Source: Microvelia longipes (taxonomy: Eukaryota > Arthropoda > Insecta > Hemiptera > Veliidae). Taken from it: a stretch of DNA of 64,000 nucleotides. This document shows, piece by piece, positions 9,938-23,476 of this stretch. The position numbers and the translations under genes are program-made. The number at the start of each line of letters is the position of its first letter. Position 1 is the stretch's first letter. The notes beneath the pieces were generated by a model. It was not told where the DNA came from and did not search any database. It was given only the letters and a program-made list of their open reading frames with translations. The DNA lies in the NCBI GenBank assembly GCA_018340805.1, contig JACMZG010001914.1, forward strand, positions 44,126,772-44,190,771, written 5' to 3'.

Positions 9938-11425
9938 TGCAGCCACCACAAAGTCACCTCCTCTTATATTAACTTTCTGCAGGGATGCTGAAAATTTCTG
10001 AACGAAGATCTGAGGATGCTTGTCATAAGATTGCAATAAGAGGCGTGTTGGATTAGTTTTATTTGTTGAATTAGTACAAATCAAATAAAGTACTTTATAT
10101 ATTTAGAAGCCTTGTTTCAACATTTCTAACTTATTTTTCGACGTTCAATTAAACAGAATAAAATATAATAACCAGCAATTATAATTTTATCTACTAAATG
10201 GATTTAAGGAAATCCTGGTCAGCCCTTATTTATGCTTTTCCTCAGCCACTATGGAGGGGTTAAAGGCAAAGTACTGCGTATTGATCATTCCACTTACTGA
10301 CTGTGACTAAAAATTCTAAAACAAAACGGACAAAGGGAATCTCCTTCCTAACTACCTCCCCTCCTGTAGCACCAATGAACCCAAGAGATACCTTAGCTAT
10401 AGGTCAAGGACATGTTGGTATACACTATATATTGTGTATATAAAAATACATACATATATAGACAAGAGGCTCGCGTCACTCATAAGTATGCTCAAATATA
10501 AATATAAGTTCATTCCAAAGGGGTTTCATTCTTTTCAAGCGATATAAAATAAATTTAGAATATAAGAAAATAGGCTCGATTGATTAGCAAGTGGCTTGAT
10601 TTGTCCACATAATTACTAAAGTATACAGGGTAATGCCACCTCATGCTTAGGATAATCATGATATTCTGAGGTCTTTTAGGAAACAAGTTCGATGTCGTGA
10701 GGAAAAGAACTGAGGTACACTTGTACCCGATTTTTATAATTGTTAATACAAAAAAAGTTAGGCACAATTATAATTGTTAATGCAATAGCGTAATATTATA
10801 TTGCTAATTGTACTGCAGGGAATTCGAGGCCCTGAGTGTGAAAAAAGAGAATATTTCTAATATAATTTCCTATCTAAAAACAATGTAGGTAGGGAATTTG
10901 TAACATCTGGTAGAGACGTTACCCTCTACTCTCTACCTAGGCGCCCCCCCCCTTTAGCAGGACGCACCCTTTCCCAGTCCGCTGGACGCCACCCTATCCT
11001 TTCTCCGTTAATTATCATTTTTAGAGCCTTTTGGGGGAGAAAAAACATTAGAGAAAAAAGTATTAGAGTCAATTATAAAAACTTTAATAAAAGAAGCAAA
11101 CAAAAATGTTAGAAAAACAATTATAAAAGATGATAACTAATGCTGCCAATAAAAAGTTTTTATTTAAAACAAAAATGAGAATGGTATTTCTCTCCTAAAA
11201 ATAACATAAAATAACTTACTTAATCAACGTTAGGGATATATCACATATATTACAGCAGCCCGACCTGAAAGAGCTATTTTAGGAATCTACTGCTAGACAG
11301 AAAAATAATATTTTACTTATTAATTAGTAATATATGTTTCCCTGGATTCCGAAGCGAGAATGGGCATACAATACCTGAAATACTTGCTAAAAAAATGTGA
11401 TTTACGGTTTGAGAGGCGAGGCTTC
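9938..11425. other. Geneless stretch
   Basis: No exon, RNA gene or recognisable mobile element. A short poly-C run occurs near 10945. Confidence 0.4.
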
Positions 11426-11712
11426 GACATCTTTGTACTTTGACATCTAAGTACATAGGCTTTGACATGTAAGTACATAGGCTTTTACATCTACGTACAT
11501 AGGCTTTTACATCTACATACATAGGGTTTTACATCTAAGTACATAGGCTTTTACATCTACGTACATAGGCTTTTACATAAGTACATAGGTTTTACATCTA
11601 AGTTACATAGGCTTTGAAGTACATAGCAACATCTAAGTACATAGGCTTTTACATCTAAGTACATAGGCTTTTACATCTAAGTACATAGGCTTTGAAATCT
11701 AAGTACATAGGC
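11426..11712 (+). repeat. 22-bp minisatellite (TACATAGGCTTTT...)
   Basis: About 13 tandem units of consensus ACATCTAAGTACATAGGCTT plus two T. Variants differ by single bases and by loss of a few bases in the middle units. Confidence 0.9.
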
Positions 11713-12123
11713 TCTTCAGCAATATTTCTCGTCAGATTTAACGCGAAGCCTTTGTTGGGACTTTTTGTTTATTTAACTTTCTGACTTGTCTCTAATGCAT
11801 CCTAAAAATTATCAATAAATTAACGTCCGCAGATTGTTTTAGGAATACAACGGGTTCTTTTCGAAAACGATCTTGTTAAATACGCCCATGGAATGCGTAC
11901 GCAAATTTGATTTAAAAATTTAACAACCCGGCTTAGTACTATTTTTGATGTATTTGGGGGCTATGAATGAATTAGTCTTACGAAACCGGCCCGAAGTCAA
12001 GTTTGGGTTTCAAGGTTCGAATCTTAAGACAGGCAAACATTTTAAATCGCTATTCATTCAATATGTAAGTTTATAACCACAAAACTGTTGTTTATTCAAC
12101 AAAACTGAGATCCCTTTGAAAGG

Positions 12124-14530
12124 ATTCGCGATTCAAAGTCCGTTGCAGCGCCACCGTCGCTGATAAGAAATTGATAACGAAAGGGTGATCGTTATTAAAG
12201 TCGTTATGGGAATTTTTTGGTTTTTCTTATTTGTGACGATTATTTCTTTCAATTTTTTCTCAAAGTGCTTTAATTTAAATTTTTTTAGGGCGTATGAACT
12301 CAGTCGAATCACTATTTCATTGAAAAATAGCGTTTTAATGGGTTGTCACGAGTATTTAAATAGAGTGATGAGAAGATGAAGGTCATAATATAGTGTTTTA
12401 TTTTAGTTAGTGTTAATTGATGTTACTTTTAATTAATTTTAGTTTGCACAAACACACAAAATTACCATTTAATTGCACTAAATTGTTTAAATTAGTTGTA
12501 ACAGGTATTTAAATTAACTGATAACAAGCCGATTTTCACCGTAATGGCGTTTTAATTTATCAATCAATTTTATTTACACACTAAAATAATAAATAACTCA
12601 ATAAATTCACGTTTTTTAAAATGTTTGTTTAAATCATCCGTTTAGGTTTTATTATTTCTGGGTTAAATCGGATAAATTCAAGTCTGTAATGATAAGAGCC
12701 TGATTCTATATTTAAAATCCCGGAATAATCGAAGTATTGTAGCCCTTCTCGGCTAAGACTTGAGTTTTAGTAATGCCCAACTCAGTCGGGTGCACAGTAT
12801 AGGGGGGTTCGTGATCAATCCTGGCCTGAACGTCAGTGCATAAATCTATTATGAGCGCCACCTCGTTTAGTGAATGAATACTGAGTACATATATGGAGGA
12901 ATAGACACAGACAAGACACACACACAGGTTGACAGTCAATAGGGTAAGGAAGGAAAAGGATTGGGAATAAGGGGAAGGTGAGGCTGAGACTAGAAAACGA
13001 GGAATCTAGCCGGGGAGTAGGTAAACGCCAAAAGGTCACACCAAAATGGTGAGACAGAACAAACAGATATTTGGGTATGTAGTGATCCCTTGCATTCGAA
13101 GGGGCCACTACGTACAGATTTAAGAATAAGACTCGACACTACTTTTGAATTGAAAGTATTTTATATTGTATTAGAACACACACTTGTTGTTCTGCCCAGT
13201 ACAATATACACAATAAACTAAGAGATCCAGACTCTGAATGGAAAATATGACTAATTGACCAATCAAACGAAACGTTTACTCCGCGTAGCTTACCAATAAA
13301 AATTAAAAATAAAAGTACTAATGAGTCTGGTCTCAAGAAAAGATATATGACTTAAAAACTAACAGAGATATTAAAAACAATAATAAAACCTAGCACAGCT
13401 GTGGGGCCCCAGTACATCAAGTCTACCTACTTCAGTGGTCGTCCACTGACCTACCATTACTCTACTGGGCTCACAAAATAATTAGAAAATAAAAATAAAA
13501 TAAAAAGTAAACTTCTGAATAAAATTAAAATAAAATCCGAAGGCGTGAAGGTTGAGGAAGTGCCCAAGAAGTAACCTACTTCAAGGACTAGGATCTTACA
13601 ATGGACTGTCTGACCTGAGTATGATGGATCTGTAAGACTACGATCTACAGATCTAGTTCAACACATCTCCTTAGTATGAAACTATTGTCACATGAGTGGC
13701 TAGACCTCCACAGAACAGACTCAGAGCGAATACAGCACCAACACGTTCACCACCAGTATTCATCGGCCTCAGTTTTCTTCCGGTGAAAGAGCTTGGGGAG
13801 GCTTATGTTTTCCCCCAGATCCACAAAACTGAAACACTCTATATTTATCCCCCAAAGGGCTGAAAACTAAACTTTTAAATACTGAATAGTATAAAAATTC
13901 CTTGCACAAAAGAAACGTGCACCAAAGGTAAACAACACAACAAGCCAACCTGCTTCTACGTAACCTTCCCTCATCCAAAACCTACAGAACCCTAAACTTC
14001 CTAATCAACATAAAAAGGAGAACCCTCAACAAAAACGAAAAGAAAGAAACAAAACCTGAAAGAAAGGATATAATAAAATACATAAACAGTAAAAGAGACT
14101 CCTAATTAAAAAGAAAATGAACTAGCTATGAAGCCGCTGGACAGCAGGTAAAGGAAGACCCCTACAACAAAATACATCTACTTCAAGATCTACGAATCTC
14201 CCCACTCCTATCCAATAGTTACCGCGAGTTCCATTCAAACTTAAAACATCATCACTCAAATTTACCTACATGGTTAAATTACACCAGTGATGTTATAATC
14301 ATAACAATTTGTTACAGTATTTATCTATGAAATATTCGCCATTTTTTTAGCACCGATGGTCGTTCTATTAATTTTTATCTCATTTATCACAAATTAACGA
14401 ACAATAAAGGAATAAAAGAAGAATTTTCAACGGTCCCATGCAAATCCTATGATAAAAAAAATTCGATCACCCTTTCGTTTTCCCGCCATTGGTATTGCCA
14501 ACCTTATAACTATCTCTTTGAATCGCGAAT
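12124..14530. mobile_element. 2.4-kb block bounded by inverted repeats, unknown type
   Basis: The left edge holds ATTCGCGATTCAAAG (12124-12138) and ACGAAAGGGTGATCG (12177-12191). The right edge holds the exact complements in mirror order (14464-14478 and 14516-14530). Two perfect 15-bp matches at similar spacing are not chance. The interior from about 12700 to 14250 is less AT-rich than its surroundings. It contains a short minus-strand frame with protein-like composition (RIDHEPPYTVHPTELGITKT near 12800) but no recognised transposase. This could be a non-autonomous DNA transposon that captured other DNA, or an old element with decayed genes. Confidence 0.55.
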
Positions 14531-14722
14531 TCAGATGAGTTTATAAATGTACAAAGGAACAAAGACACAAGACCCCTCTGTCTTCCTTTAAGCCTCATAA
14601 ACGAAGCTTTGAATGTAATGCGCTGAAATATAAAAGGCTACGACACAGAGCACTGCGGTATTTATCTTTTAATTTTATCAACTTTCTAGTTACTATCCAA
14701 AGACGATAAATACTGCAATAAT

Positions 14723-15179
14723 CTTAGAATAATACTATATATAGAAGGAGCACAGGACCGTAAACACAATGTAATGTCACTGATAACACGAAAGCCGGTT
14801 AACAGGTGCAACTAAGTAATGCTGCCAACCTGACAAAAAACAATATTTTAAATATTTGTCATAAATATCTATTAATGAAAAAAGATCGTAATAACCAATA
14901 TAAAAAATTAAAACACCTGCTGAGTTTTTAATAAAACTGGTCTTAGATGGCAAAAGGGTGGCGGAACACAAGAATCTACATTTAGTTGACGAGGACTACT
15001 TTTTATAAATAATCAATCATTAATTAATAATAGAACATAATAATTCAGCAACCGGAAGTATTGCCAATTTTTTTTTAGAAAATTGTATATTGTTAGGGTG
15101 GCAGCATTACTTAGTTGCACCAGTGAACCGCCTTTCGTGTTATCAGTAGTGCTCCTTCTATATATAGTATTATTCTAAG
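14723..15179. mobile_element. MITE M1, long TIRs and perfect 8-bp duplication
   Basis: The termini are CTTAGAATAATACTATATAT and its complement, and the inverted similarity extends well over 80 bp inward (through the GAAGGAGCAC and CACGAAAGCCGGTT segments). The element is flanked on both sides by GCAATAAT (14715-14722 and 15180-15187), a perfect 8-bp target duplication, which points to an hAT- or P-like transposase family. It has no ORF of its own. Other copies in the window are at 29895-30172, 51838-52369 and 56465-56790, all with damaged or missing left ends. Confidence 0.85.
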
Positions 15180-15189
15180 GCAATAATAT

Positions 15190-15650
15190 TCTAAATTCTA
15201 TTTATCTAGGCTTTAATTTATTGGAAACTTTTTGCTCCTCGATTCAATTTATCTCTTAATCTCTCTCACTGTGGAAGGTTTAATTTTATGAAGTCCAAGT
15301 TTTAAACGATATTATTAGTTTTCAAGATAAATTGGTAATTTTGAAGCAAATTTTGTCGGTTTTTGTGGTTATTTAATTAAAACTTTAAGAGGAGTACTAA
15401 GGTGATCGATTTAATTATTCACAAGTCAATAAATCTTTTATTGGAACTGGGTTCCATTACAAAATTAATCAACGTTTGTTTTTTTACTTTTCTTTGCCAA
15501 CTAGCGGAGGAATAGAAATAATTAAATACTGGTTTAGGGTTGTTTGGCACATCCAAGTGCCAATATTCTCAGAACGGCATTAATATGCCTCAAACGATAA
15601 ATATGATGAAACTCGTTTTCTGTTTTTTAAGAGAGAACACAATATTTTTT
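15190..15650. other. Geneless stretch
   Basis: No recognised feature. Confidence 0.35.
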
Positions 15651-16242
15651 ATCTACTCCTTGTATTGTAAGTTCTACTTACAGTCTTGTTATCTCACACT
15701 GTAAATGTACTTTTACTCCCTAGGGAGGAAAAGTGAAAGTGTTGCCAACTTGACAGAATTTTTTAGTAAAATTTTTAGGAATTTTAGGATTTTTTTGGGA
15801 TTTTTTTCGGTGTTATGTTGGTACTACGGGTAGAATATACACACGCTAATGTTTAAATTACAAATATATTACACATTATTCTAGTGACAGCTTACAATAA
15901 AATAATGTGAAGATAGTGGCTTTATTCTCTCTTCATCAGAGTAATTGACATGGTAAGAATAAACTAAACTAACACAATAAACATTAAGGAGCTGAAGAAT
16001 ATATTAATAGTTGTTATTATTAGTTCTCTAGTCGTAGATAAAATGTAATATGCAACAAGGGATGAAAGTTTTTAGCTCTCGTATTATCTCCCTTGTCAAG
16101 CCTCGGGAACTAACTAGTTTATCTCCCTCGGCCTACCGTCCTCGTGAGCTAATGAAGTTTCCTCCTTCGGCGCTGCCTTAGGACGAAACTTTAACTTGAG
16201 CTGTAAAACTTACTTTCATCCCTTGTTGCATAAATAACTATT
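15651..16242. mobile_element. Foldback composite F1, copy 1
   Basis: This roughly 590-bp sequence is repeated at 61617-62234, where it interrupts a family A element. It begins ATCTACTCCTTGTA and ends GCATAAATAACTATT. Its right third is a perfect 19-bp inverted repeat, TGCAACAAGGGATGAAAGT at 16051-16069 with its complement at 16212-16230. That hairpin encloses a G/C-richer core with repeated CCTCGG units. The ending GCATAAATAACTATT is shared with the smaller hairpin element at 38754-38881, suggesting a common family. Confidence 0.75.
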
Positions 16243-16952
16243 CTTACATCTACGATTGTAGGCGAGGAAAATTATTAATCAAACCCTATTACACTTCACC
16301 ATATTCTTGGGTCACTTGATGTTCCTTTTTGACATCCTGAAGAATGCAACTTGCAAAGGTTTAGTAATACAAATTGATAGAGAAACGCGGCCCCACTCTC
16401 TAAAGAGAACCAAACTCGCAGAGGTCTGTATTATTATACTTTAGCCTAAACTGAATGTAACCATGCGATTAATTCAACCTCGTTATTTTACATTTTTTGG
16501 GGGGGGGATATACAATTTCGGAGGGTAAAATTTGTAAAAATAAAGCATATAGAAAATAAATGACGCTTCAGTAAGCAGTTTGATTAATATTTTTTTATTT
16601 ATACTTTACGTGCTTTATTTTGTAACTTTTATTATATTATTCAGCTTTTTTTTATTTCATTTTCCATTTATTATTGTTTTTAATTGTTTTTATTAGAGTT
16701 GTTTCTTTTGTGTATATTAATTATACTATAGTTAAAAAATTAGCTTTTATCTTTTCAGTGGATTTTTATTGAAAATTAAAATATACATCATATGTCTATA
16801 GATGTGTGAATATATGTATGTTTAGACGCGTTTTTCAACTTCAACTTCAATTTTCAAACTTCAAGAAATTTTCTAAATTCCTTAAATTTAGATGACACTT
16901 AAACATATAAAGATTATGTAGCTTAGAAACCGGATTGCTTTAGGAAAATGTA
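16243..16952. other. Geneless AT-rich stretch
   Basis: No recognised exon or repeat apart from short T-runs and a G-run near 16499-16507. Confidence 0.4.
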
Positions 16953-17731
16953 TGACTTCATTCACCATACATAATGACGTCATTCACCATACATAATGAC
17001 GTCATTCACCATATATAATGAATTCATTCACCATACATAATGACGTCATTCATCACACATAATGACGTCATACACCATACATAATGACTTTAGTCGCCAT
17101 ACATAATGACTTCATTCACCATACATAATGACTTCATTCACCATACATAATGACTTCATTCACCATACATAATGACTTCATTCACTATACATAATGACTT
17201 CATTCACCATACATAATGACTTCATTCACCATACATAATGACGTCATTCACCATACATAATGACGTCATTCACCATACATAATGACTTCATTCACTATAC
17301 ATAATGACTTCATTCACCATACATAATGACTTCATTCACCATACATAATGACGTCATGACGTCATTCACCATACATAATGACTTCATTCACTATACATAA
17401 TGACTTTAGTCGCCATACATAATGACTTCATTCACCATACATAATGACTTCATTCACCATACATAATGACTTCATTCACCATACATAATGACTTCATTCA
17501 CCATACATAATGACGTCATTCACCATACATAATGACGTTCATTCACCATACATAATGACATTCCATAATGACTTCATTCACCATACATAATGACTTCATT
17601 CACCATACATAATGACGTCATTCACCATACATAATGACGTCATTCACCATACATAATGACGTCATTCACCATACATAATGACTTCATTCACTATACATAA
17701 TGACGTCATTTACCATACATAATGACGTCAT
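16953..17731 (+). repeat. 22-bp minisatellite with TGACGTCA (CRE) sites
   Basis: About 35 tandem copies of ATACATAATGACKTCATTCA plus CC, where K is G or T. About 14 copies carry the perfect palindrome TGACGTCA, the consensus cAMP-response element bound by CREB/ATF factors; most others read TGACTTCA. G and T variants are interspersed in blocks, a sign of unequal exchange. Whether any factor binds here is not shown by sequence. Confidence 0.95.
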
Positions 17732-18415
<684 letters not shown>

Positions 18416-18816
18416 GAGATACAACTCAAACACGTAATAGTAAGTAAAAAGAGTATATATAGGTATTGCAATAAAGCTTCTTACTCGCAGTTATTAAAAT
18501 TCGGTGCGTGTGTTGGCAACAATGGTGCCCTATGATAACATGTTTATCATGTTATTATATTTAGTTTATATTGGCACTATATTATAGTATTACATATATA
18601 ATAAGGTCATCCTGTAGTTTACAGAATCGGAGAGGTTCACTTTCTTTAACAGATATTTTTCCGCCTCAGTCGCATGCTTCCAATTCTTTTTTTTTTAACC
18701 ATCAAATATTGTCTCTGGAAATTTGCTTTTTGTTCAAAGGACATATTTTAGCAAATATATTATTTGTCCCTCGTATACACATAAAGATAATTTTAAAATA
18801 GATGATATAAATAAGT
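18416..18816. other. Geneless stretch
   Basis: No recognised feature beyond a small inverted repeat around ATAACATGTTTATCATGTTA (18536-18556). Confidence 0.35.
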
Positions 18817-18946
18817 ATATATATATATATATATACGGTAAACAAAATAAGTATTAAAGTAAATAAATATATAAAAAGTTATAATATGGACAAAGGTACT
18901 GTTATACTATATAACAGTAACAGTGTATAACATTACTATATAAAAG

Positions 18947-18950
<4 letters not shown>

Positions 18951-19016
<66 letters not shown>
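18951..19016. repeat. (TA)n microsatellite
   Basis: About 32 TA dinucleotides; a shorter TA run lies at 18817-18834. Confidence 0.95.
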
Positions 19017-19017
<1 letters not shown>

Positions 19018-19143
19018 CAAATATGGATTGAATTTTCAGCCAAATATGAATCTTAACTTTCATTATCCTATAAGCTGCTCAGCTACCTCTATAACTGTGC
19101 AAGCTAGTCTCGTAGTTGCTGCCTTGCGGTTAGAAAACACGCT

Positions 19144-19212
19144 GTACCATGTTTGAGAAATCATGGTACCAAAAATAAAGGATATTTTTGGAAAAAAAAT
19201 CAAACATGGTAC
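19144..19212. repeat. Short hairpin-forming inverted repeat
   Basis: GTACCATGTTTGA (19144-19156) and its complement (19200-19212), with an extra CATGGTACC in the loop. Outer bases also match weakly (GGTTAGAAAACACGC versus the segment after 19212). Confidence 0.6.
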
Positions 19213-19288
19213 GAAAAGCAACCGTAGAGAGAACACGAACCTAATCAAATAGCCTGTATTTATGACGTCATAAAAACTGGGTGTGTTT

Positions 19289-19522
19289 TGTTTGATATAA
19301 TAATAATAATGACCGTTTTAGGGCACTTCGGCACATCAGGGTATTCGCCCTGCGGGTACCACCTCGGGTGGGTCACATCTACTATGCTCAAAGTAAAGCT
19401 AAAGTTGGCGAAACCTTTTTACAACAAATTATTTTCATAAAAAACTGAGAGCATAGCCCGGGCTGTGAACCCCGGACCTCCGGTGCCAAAGTCCAGTACT
19501 GTACGACCGCGGCTACGGAGGC

Positions 19523-19525
<3 letters not shown>
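19289..19525 (-). mobile_element. tRNA-derived SINE (family S2), minus strand
   Basis: A second near-full copy of the S2 family, with the same body and the ATT-run tail at its minus-strand 3' end (19289-19308). Its tRNA-like head abuts directly on the long TA array at 19525, so the insertion or a later expansion of TA took place exactly at the element's 5' edge. Confidence 0.75.
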
Positions 19526-19735
<210 letters not shown>

Positions 19736-20163
19736 ATGAATAAACCCGAACAAACTCTGACAATAAAATGGATCTTCGTATGTTCGTGCCACACACAGTA
19801 TGTGTAATCTGAAAAATTTAGTGCAATCAAAACACTATATGAAGATTTGTGAGTTAATGACGTCACACATACTTCATAAACAATAAGGTTCGGGACACAA
19901 AGTTGATTTTTGTTTCATTTGATCCAAGGAAGCATTGGAATGTTATCGTGTCCCATAGAAACGTCTAGGACACAAAAATCTCCTCCATACATATCTTGTA
20001 TTCTTGATTAGTGAGTCTACCCTTCCAAAAAATTCATTTATCCCCCACTCCCCCCTCCATGACACCAACCTCATAAGCTTAATTTTCTTTAAAATTTTGC
20101 TAAAAAAATAAAATAAATAAGTTGTGACGCTACTGCTCAGGTCATTAAATATATTGATAACTT
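19736..20163. other. Geneless stretch
   Basis: No recognised exon or repeat. Confidence 0.35.
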
Positions 20164-20169
20164 AATATA

Positions 20170-20230
<61 letters not shown>
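20164..20230. repeat. (TA)n microsatellite
   Basis: TA dinucleotides with one TTA interruption. Confidence 0.95.
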
Positions 20231-20231
<1 letters not shown>

Positions 20232-20630
20232 TTTGCTTTATTTTACATTGCATAAAATTTAAGTTAACATTATTATCGCAAAGGGTTTTTACAGGTTATT
20301 TTTTAAACTTACTTTAAAGGTTAAAAGATAGAACCAGTGGCTGGAGATAAAAAGCTTATTGGACGAGTTTGGATTTACACGATTCAGCACTCAGTACTTA
20401 TTCTGCACTTGACTTTCTCTATCTGTAATTGCTTTACTGTCAGGGTGTGCAAAGTTTCAATTTAATTTATCATACCTATCAAATTTATATTAATATTTTA
20501 GATACACTGTATTGTAACTATAAATTTTTAGCGATTTTTTAAAGCGAAATTGAATTTATGAGGTTTAGGTTATAGACGGATATGGGTGAGGGGGCTAGAT
20601 TTATTAGAAGGGAGACTCATTGTTCAAGAT

Positions 20631-20644
20631 ACACACACACACAC

Positions 20645-20730
<86 letters not shown>
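20631..20730. repeat. (CA)n-(TA)n compound microsatellite
   Basis: A short CA run passes directly into about 40 TA dinucleotides. Confidence 0.95.
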
Positions 20731-20733
<3 letters not shown>

Positions 20734-21690
20734 TGGACTTCTAGTCCAAGTTCTCTATGTTTTGACTAAAAACAACTGATTATATTTAAAAAGACATAAA
20801 GAATATGTTACTATAAAATATTTTAAGTAATGAATGTGTTTTTACAGGTAAATCTTGGATTAGGATAAATAATGAAGATCATTTAAATTATTGTAAGTAA
20901 TATATTATTTATGCATGGATACAATGCCTTTAATGTCTTGTATTAATAAAAATATAATACCAAACATGATTTTATTGAAATAAAATATAGAGGTATAAAT
21001 ATAATACTAAACCTCTACCGTACTCATGCAATGTGGATGTAGTTGGATTGAAAGTCTGGGGTTTTTACGAGCGTACGAGAACTCGTAGTAATCAGTGGAC
21101 AGCTGGTTAAGTGTAACCTGGAGATAGCCACTGAGCTCTTTTTGTAACCTACTGATAAAAACCATTTTTTGAAATCGAAAGTTGGACGTCTATATTATCG
21201 GAAGAAAAGAAAATAAGTGTGGTTTGCTCGACTTTTCTGAAATAAATACGGTAGTAAAATCTAATGTTTTGTGTACATTTAAACTCGTTTGTTTCTGGTG
21301 TTTTTGTACTATTTTTGACTTCTTTTTAAGGTAATATCTTATATTATTTGTTTTCAACGACAAAGGTAATTTGTTTATACTAAAAAAGAAGTATGTATAT
21401 CAGCATTTGTGGTATGGAATATTAGTAACTTTGCATATAAGATTCTCAAGTCACTTCTGTGCTTTGTTGCCGTGCATAATTTAAGTGAAATGTCAACATC
21501 TTCTATTCATTTTTATAATCTGAAAGACGTGCATGCTAGATTTTTTGGTTAACTGATAAAGGATGCGTGGTGAAATTTGAAATGAACCAATCAACTGAAC
21601 AACCTAAGTGATGTAATAGCTTCGAATCTTACTTTTTTAAATATTAATTTTTTTTAATGGGTTATAAAAATTTGTTCAATTAATATTTTC
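20731..21690. other. Geneless stretch
   Basis: No recognised exon or repeat family. Confidence 0.35.
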
Positions 21691-21691
21691 A

Positions 21692-22362
21692 TTTTTACTT
21701 TTCCTCATTAATACTGCAGGTATATAGGAAAAGTATTGTGTTTGCAAAACAAATCCGAAACAGGAATTATTCGTTACAGGTGTTTTTAAGGCCTCCTGAT
21801 TGGTTTTCTCAAAATTGTCTGTCTGTATGAGTGTGTGTTATGTGTGTCATCCTAGCTCCTTGTGTACGTATGCTAGAGAGTTGAAACTTTGTACCAAAAT
21901 CAGTCTACTGCTGCTATTCGGAAAATATTTTTTATGACGTCATTAGCCCTCAAAAATGACTCAGCGAAAATTTCTTAAAATCATAAATCGCGGAAAAATT
22001 ATGGGACCTGATTGACATTTAGCACGCATGTGGTCTTTTAAAAGACTAACATATATGCTAAGTTTCATTTCATGATCAGTATTAGTTCAATTTTAATCAA
22101 GTGACTTGTGTACGTTTTTTAAAAAATTGTAAAACATCAGAAAATAATTTAATTGAGTTGAAATTTAGTACAAATTTATACCTTTACTGTATGCATTTAC
22201 TATCTGAGGACAAGCGAAGCGAGTCCGAAGGTACTGGTTGCAGTATAAATTTGGCGAATTGTATATTCTGAGGACGAGCGAAGCAAGTCCGAAGCAGGGA
22301 GGATGAGCGTAGCGAATCCGATGTAAAGAGGAAAAGTTTTAAGGTACCCCGTATCCGATTTT
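21692..22362 (+). mobile_element. Dispersed family A, copy 1 (lacks 5S-like part)
   Basis: It begins ACTTTTCCTCATT and contains GGTATATAGGAAAAGTATTG, TTTTAAGGCCTCCTGA, a TGTCTGTCTGTATG tract, GCTAGAGAGTTGAAACTTTG and GACGTCATTAGCC. It ends with three hairpins and GAGGAAAAGT. The ends are weakly inverted (ACTTTTCCTC/GAGGAAAAGT). The hairpins are GGACAAGCGAAGCGAGTCC (22208-22226), GGACGAGCGAAGCAAGTCC (22272-22290) and GGATGAGCGTAGCGAATCC (22301-22319). The 5S-like stretch present in some other copies is missing between about 22190 and 22200. There is no coding capacity; the transposition mechanism is unknown. Confidence 0.8.
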
Positions 22363-23419
22363 TTTTTCTTTGAAAAACATTTTTGTTTCTTTTCTCCATT
22401 AACCTAACAAAACAAAAAAAAACATAGGTTAAATTGTATGCATCTTCCTTATTATTATATATATATTCTAGAAATGCCCCATCTTAACCAATATTATGCA
22501 CCCCTGTTAGGATTAATCAGGTTTTATATAAATCGCGCCTTAAATGAATTTGTTAGTTTTAGACCAGCGTAACATTTATGTATTGATGGTTTAGTATAGC
22601 TCTTTTACTACGCTTGACCTCCTGTATTCAGCCGACGTCTGCAACTTTCTAATTACTTTCGAATCAAAGCTATGATGTCTTTCTTACAAGACTTTATCTG
22701 GAAGCATAAAAACTTCGCCTTCAAGCATTTTTTATACATATTTTACCCGTTTATAGGACCCTGAGCGCTCTACGTTTAGACCTACTCTGAAGTTGGTCAA
22801 AACACTGTCAAAAGGCAGTTAAAGTTTCAAATCTGCAAAATTTGTGTGTGTGTGATAAGCCAACCAGCTAAGTGTGGACGTCCTAAGTTTTTATTAAGTT
22901 ATTTAACATCATCTTGAGGCCACACATCACCATATTCAGTTATTTTTCTTCCTACGTAGCAGGCAGGACGGTATAAACTTCTTTTTACGTTTAGGGGGTC
23001 ATCAGGGACTTAAAACTCTTCATCTTAAGTACAGCTAAGTACCCTCAGCTAACGACTTCAGTAAAGTAATATATTATTTCGCGTTTCGTAATTTATGCTA
23101 GCTAGCCCAGTTAGGGGACCTCAGCTTCATCTAGGTTTAGTTAATACATTTTATTTAATTATTAATATCAGGTACCTTTTCAGTTTCACTTATTACGTTC
23201 TTACGAGCTTATTTAAACATTCTATTAAGCATAAGTACTTTTGTAAAGGCGTGCATACTTATATATGTATTCACTTTATTACGGTTTATCTTTATTTAAC
23301 CCCCCTAGGCTAAGCTATCTATCAACGTATATCGCTAAGAAATACAGTCCTCTTTCAGCTGTCTATATTTTAAGTTTGGTGAGCCAGTGCACTTATTGCA
23401 AGTCACTCTTACGGCTTAA
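22363..23419. other. Geneless stretch
   Basis: No recognised exon or repeat. Confidence 0.35.
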
Positions 23420-23476
23420 CATTTGGTCCTTCGAGATGGATCATTTGGTCCTTCGAGCTGGATCATTTGGTCCTTT
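23420..23476 (+). repeat. Three tandem copies of a 22-bp unit
   Basis: CATTTGGTCCTTCGAGMTGG repeated three times; the last copy diverges after GGTCCTT. Confidence 0.8.

Noticed and set aside
12712..13108. Overlapping minus-strand ORFs as a real gene
   Set aside because: One short peptide looks protein-like, but no domain, splice sites or length supports it; kept only as part of the inverted-repeat-bounded block.
15930..15945. Hammerhead core in composite F1 (CTCTGATGAAGAGAG on the minus strand)
   Set aside because: CTGATGA is present but no GAAA follows at a stem II distance, so it was not counted with P1-P3.
16953..17731. CRISPR-like array
   Set aside because: The units are head-to-tail repeats with no unique spacers, and the DNA is animal with spliced exons.
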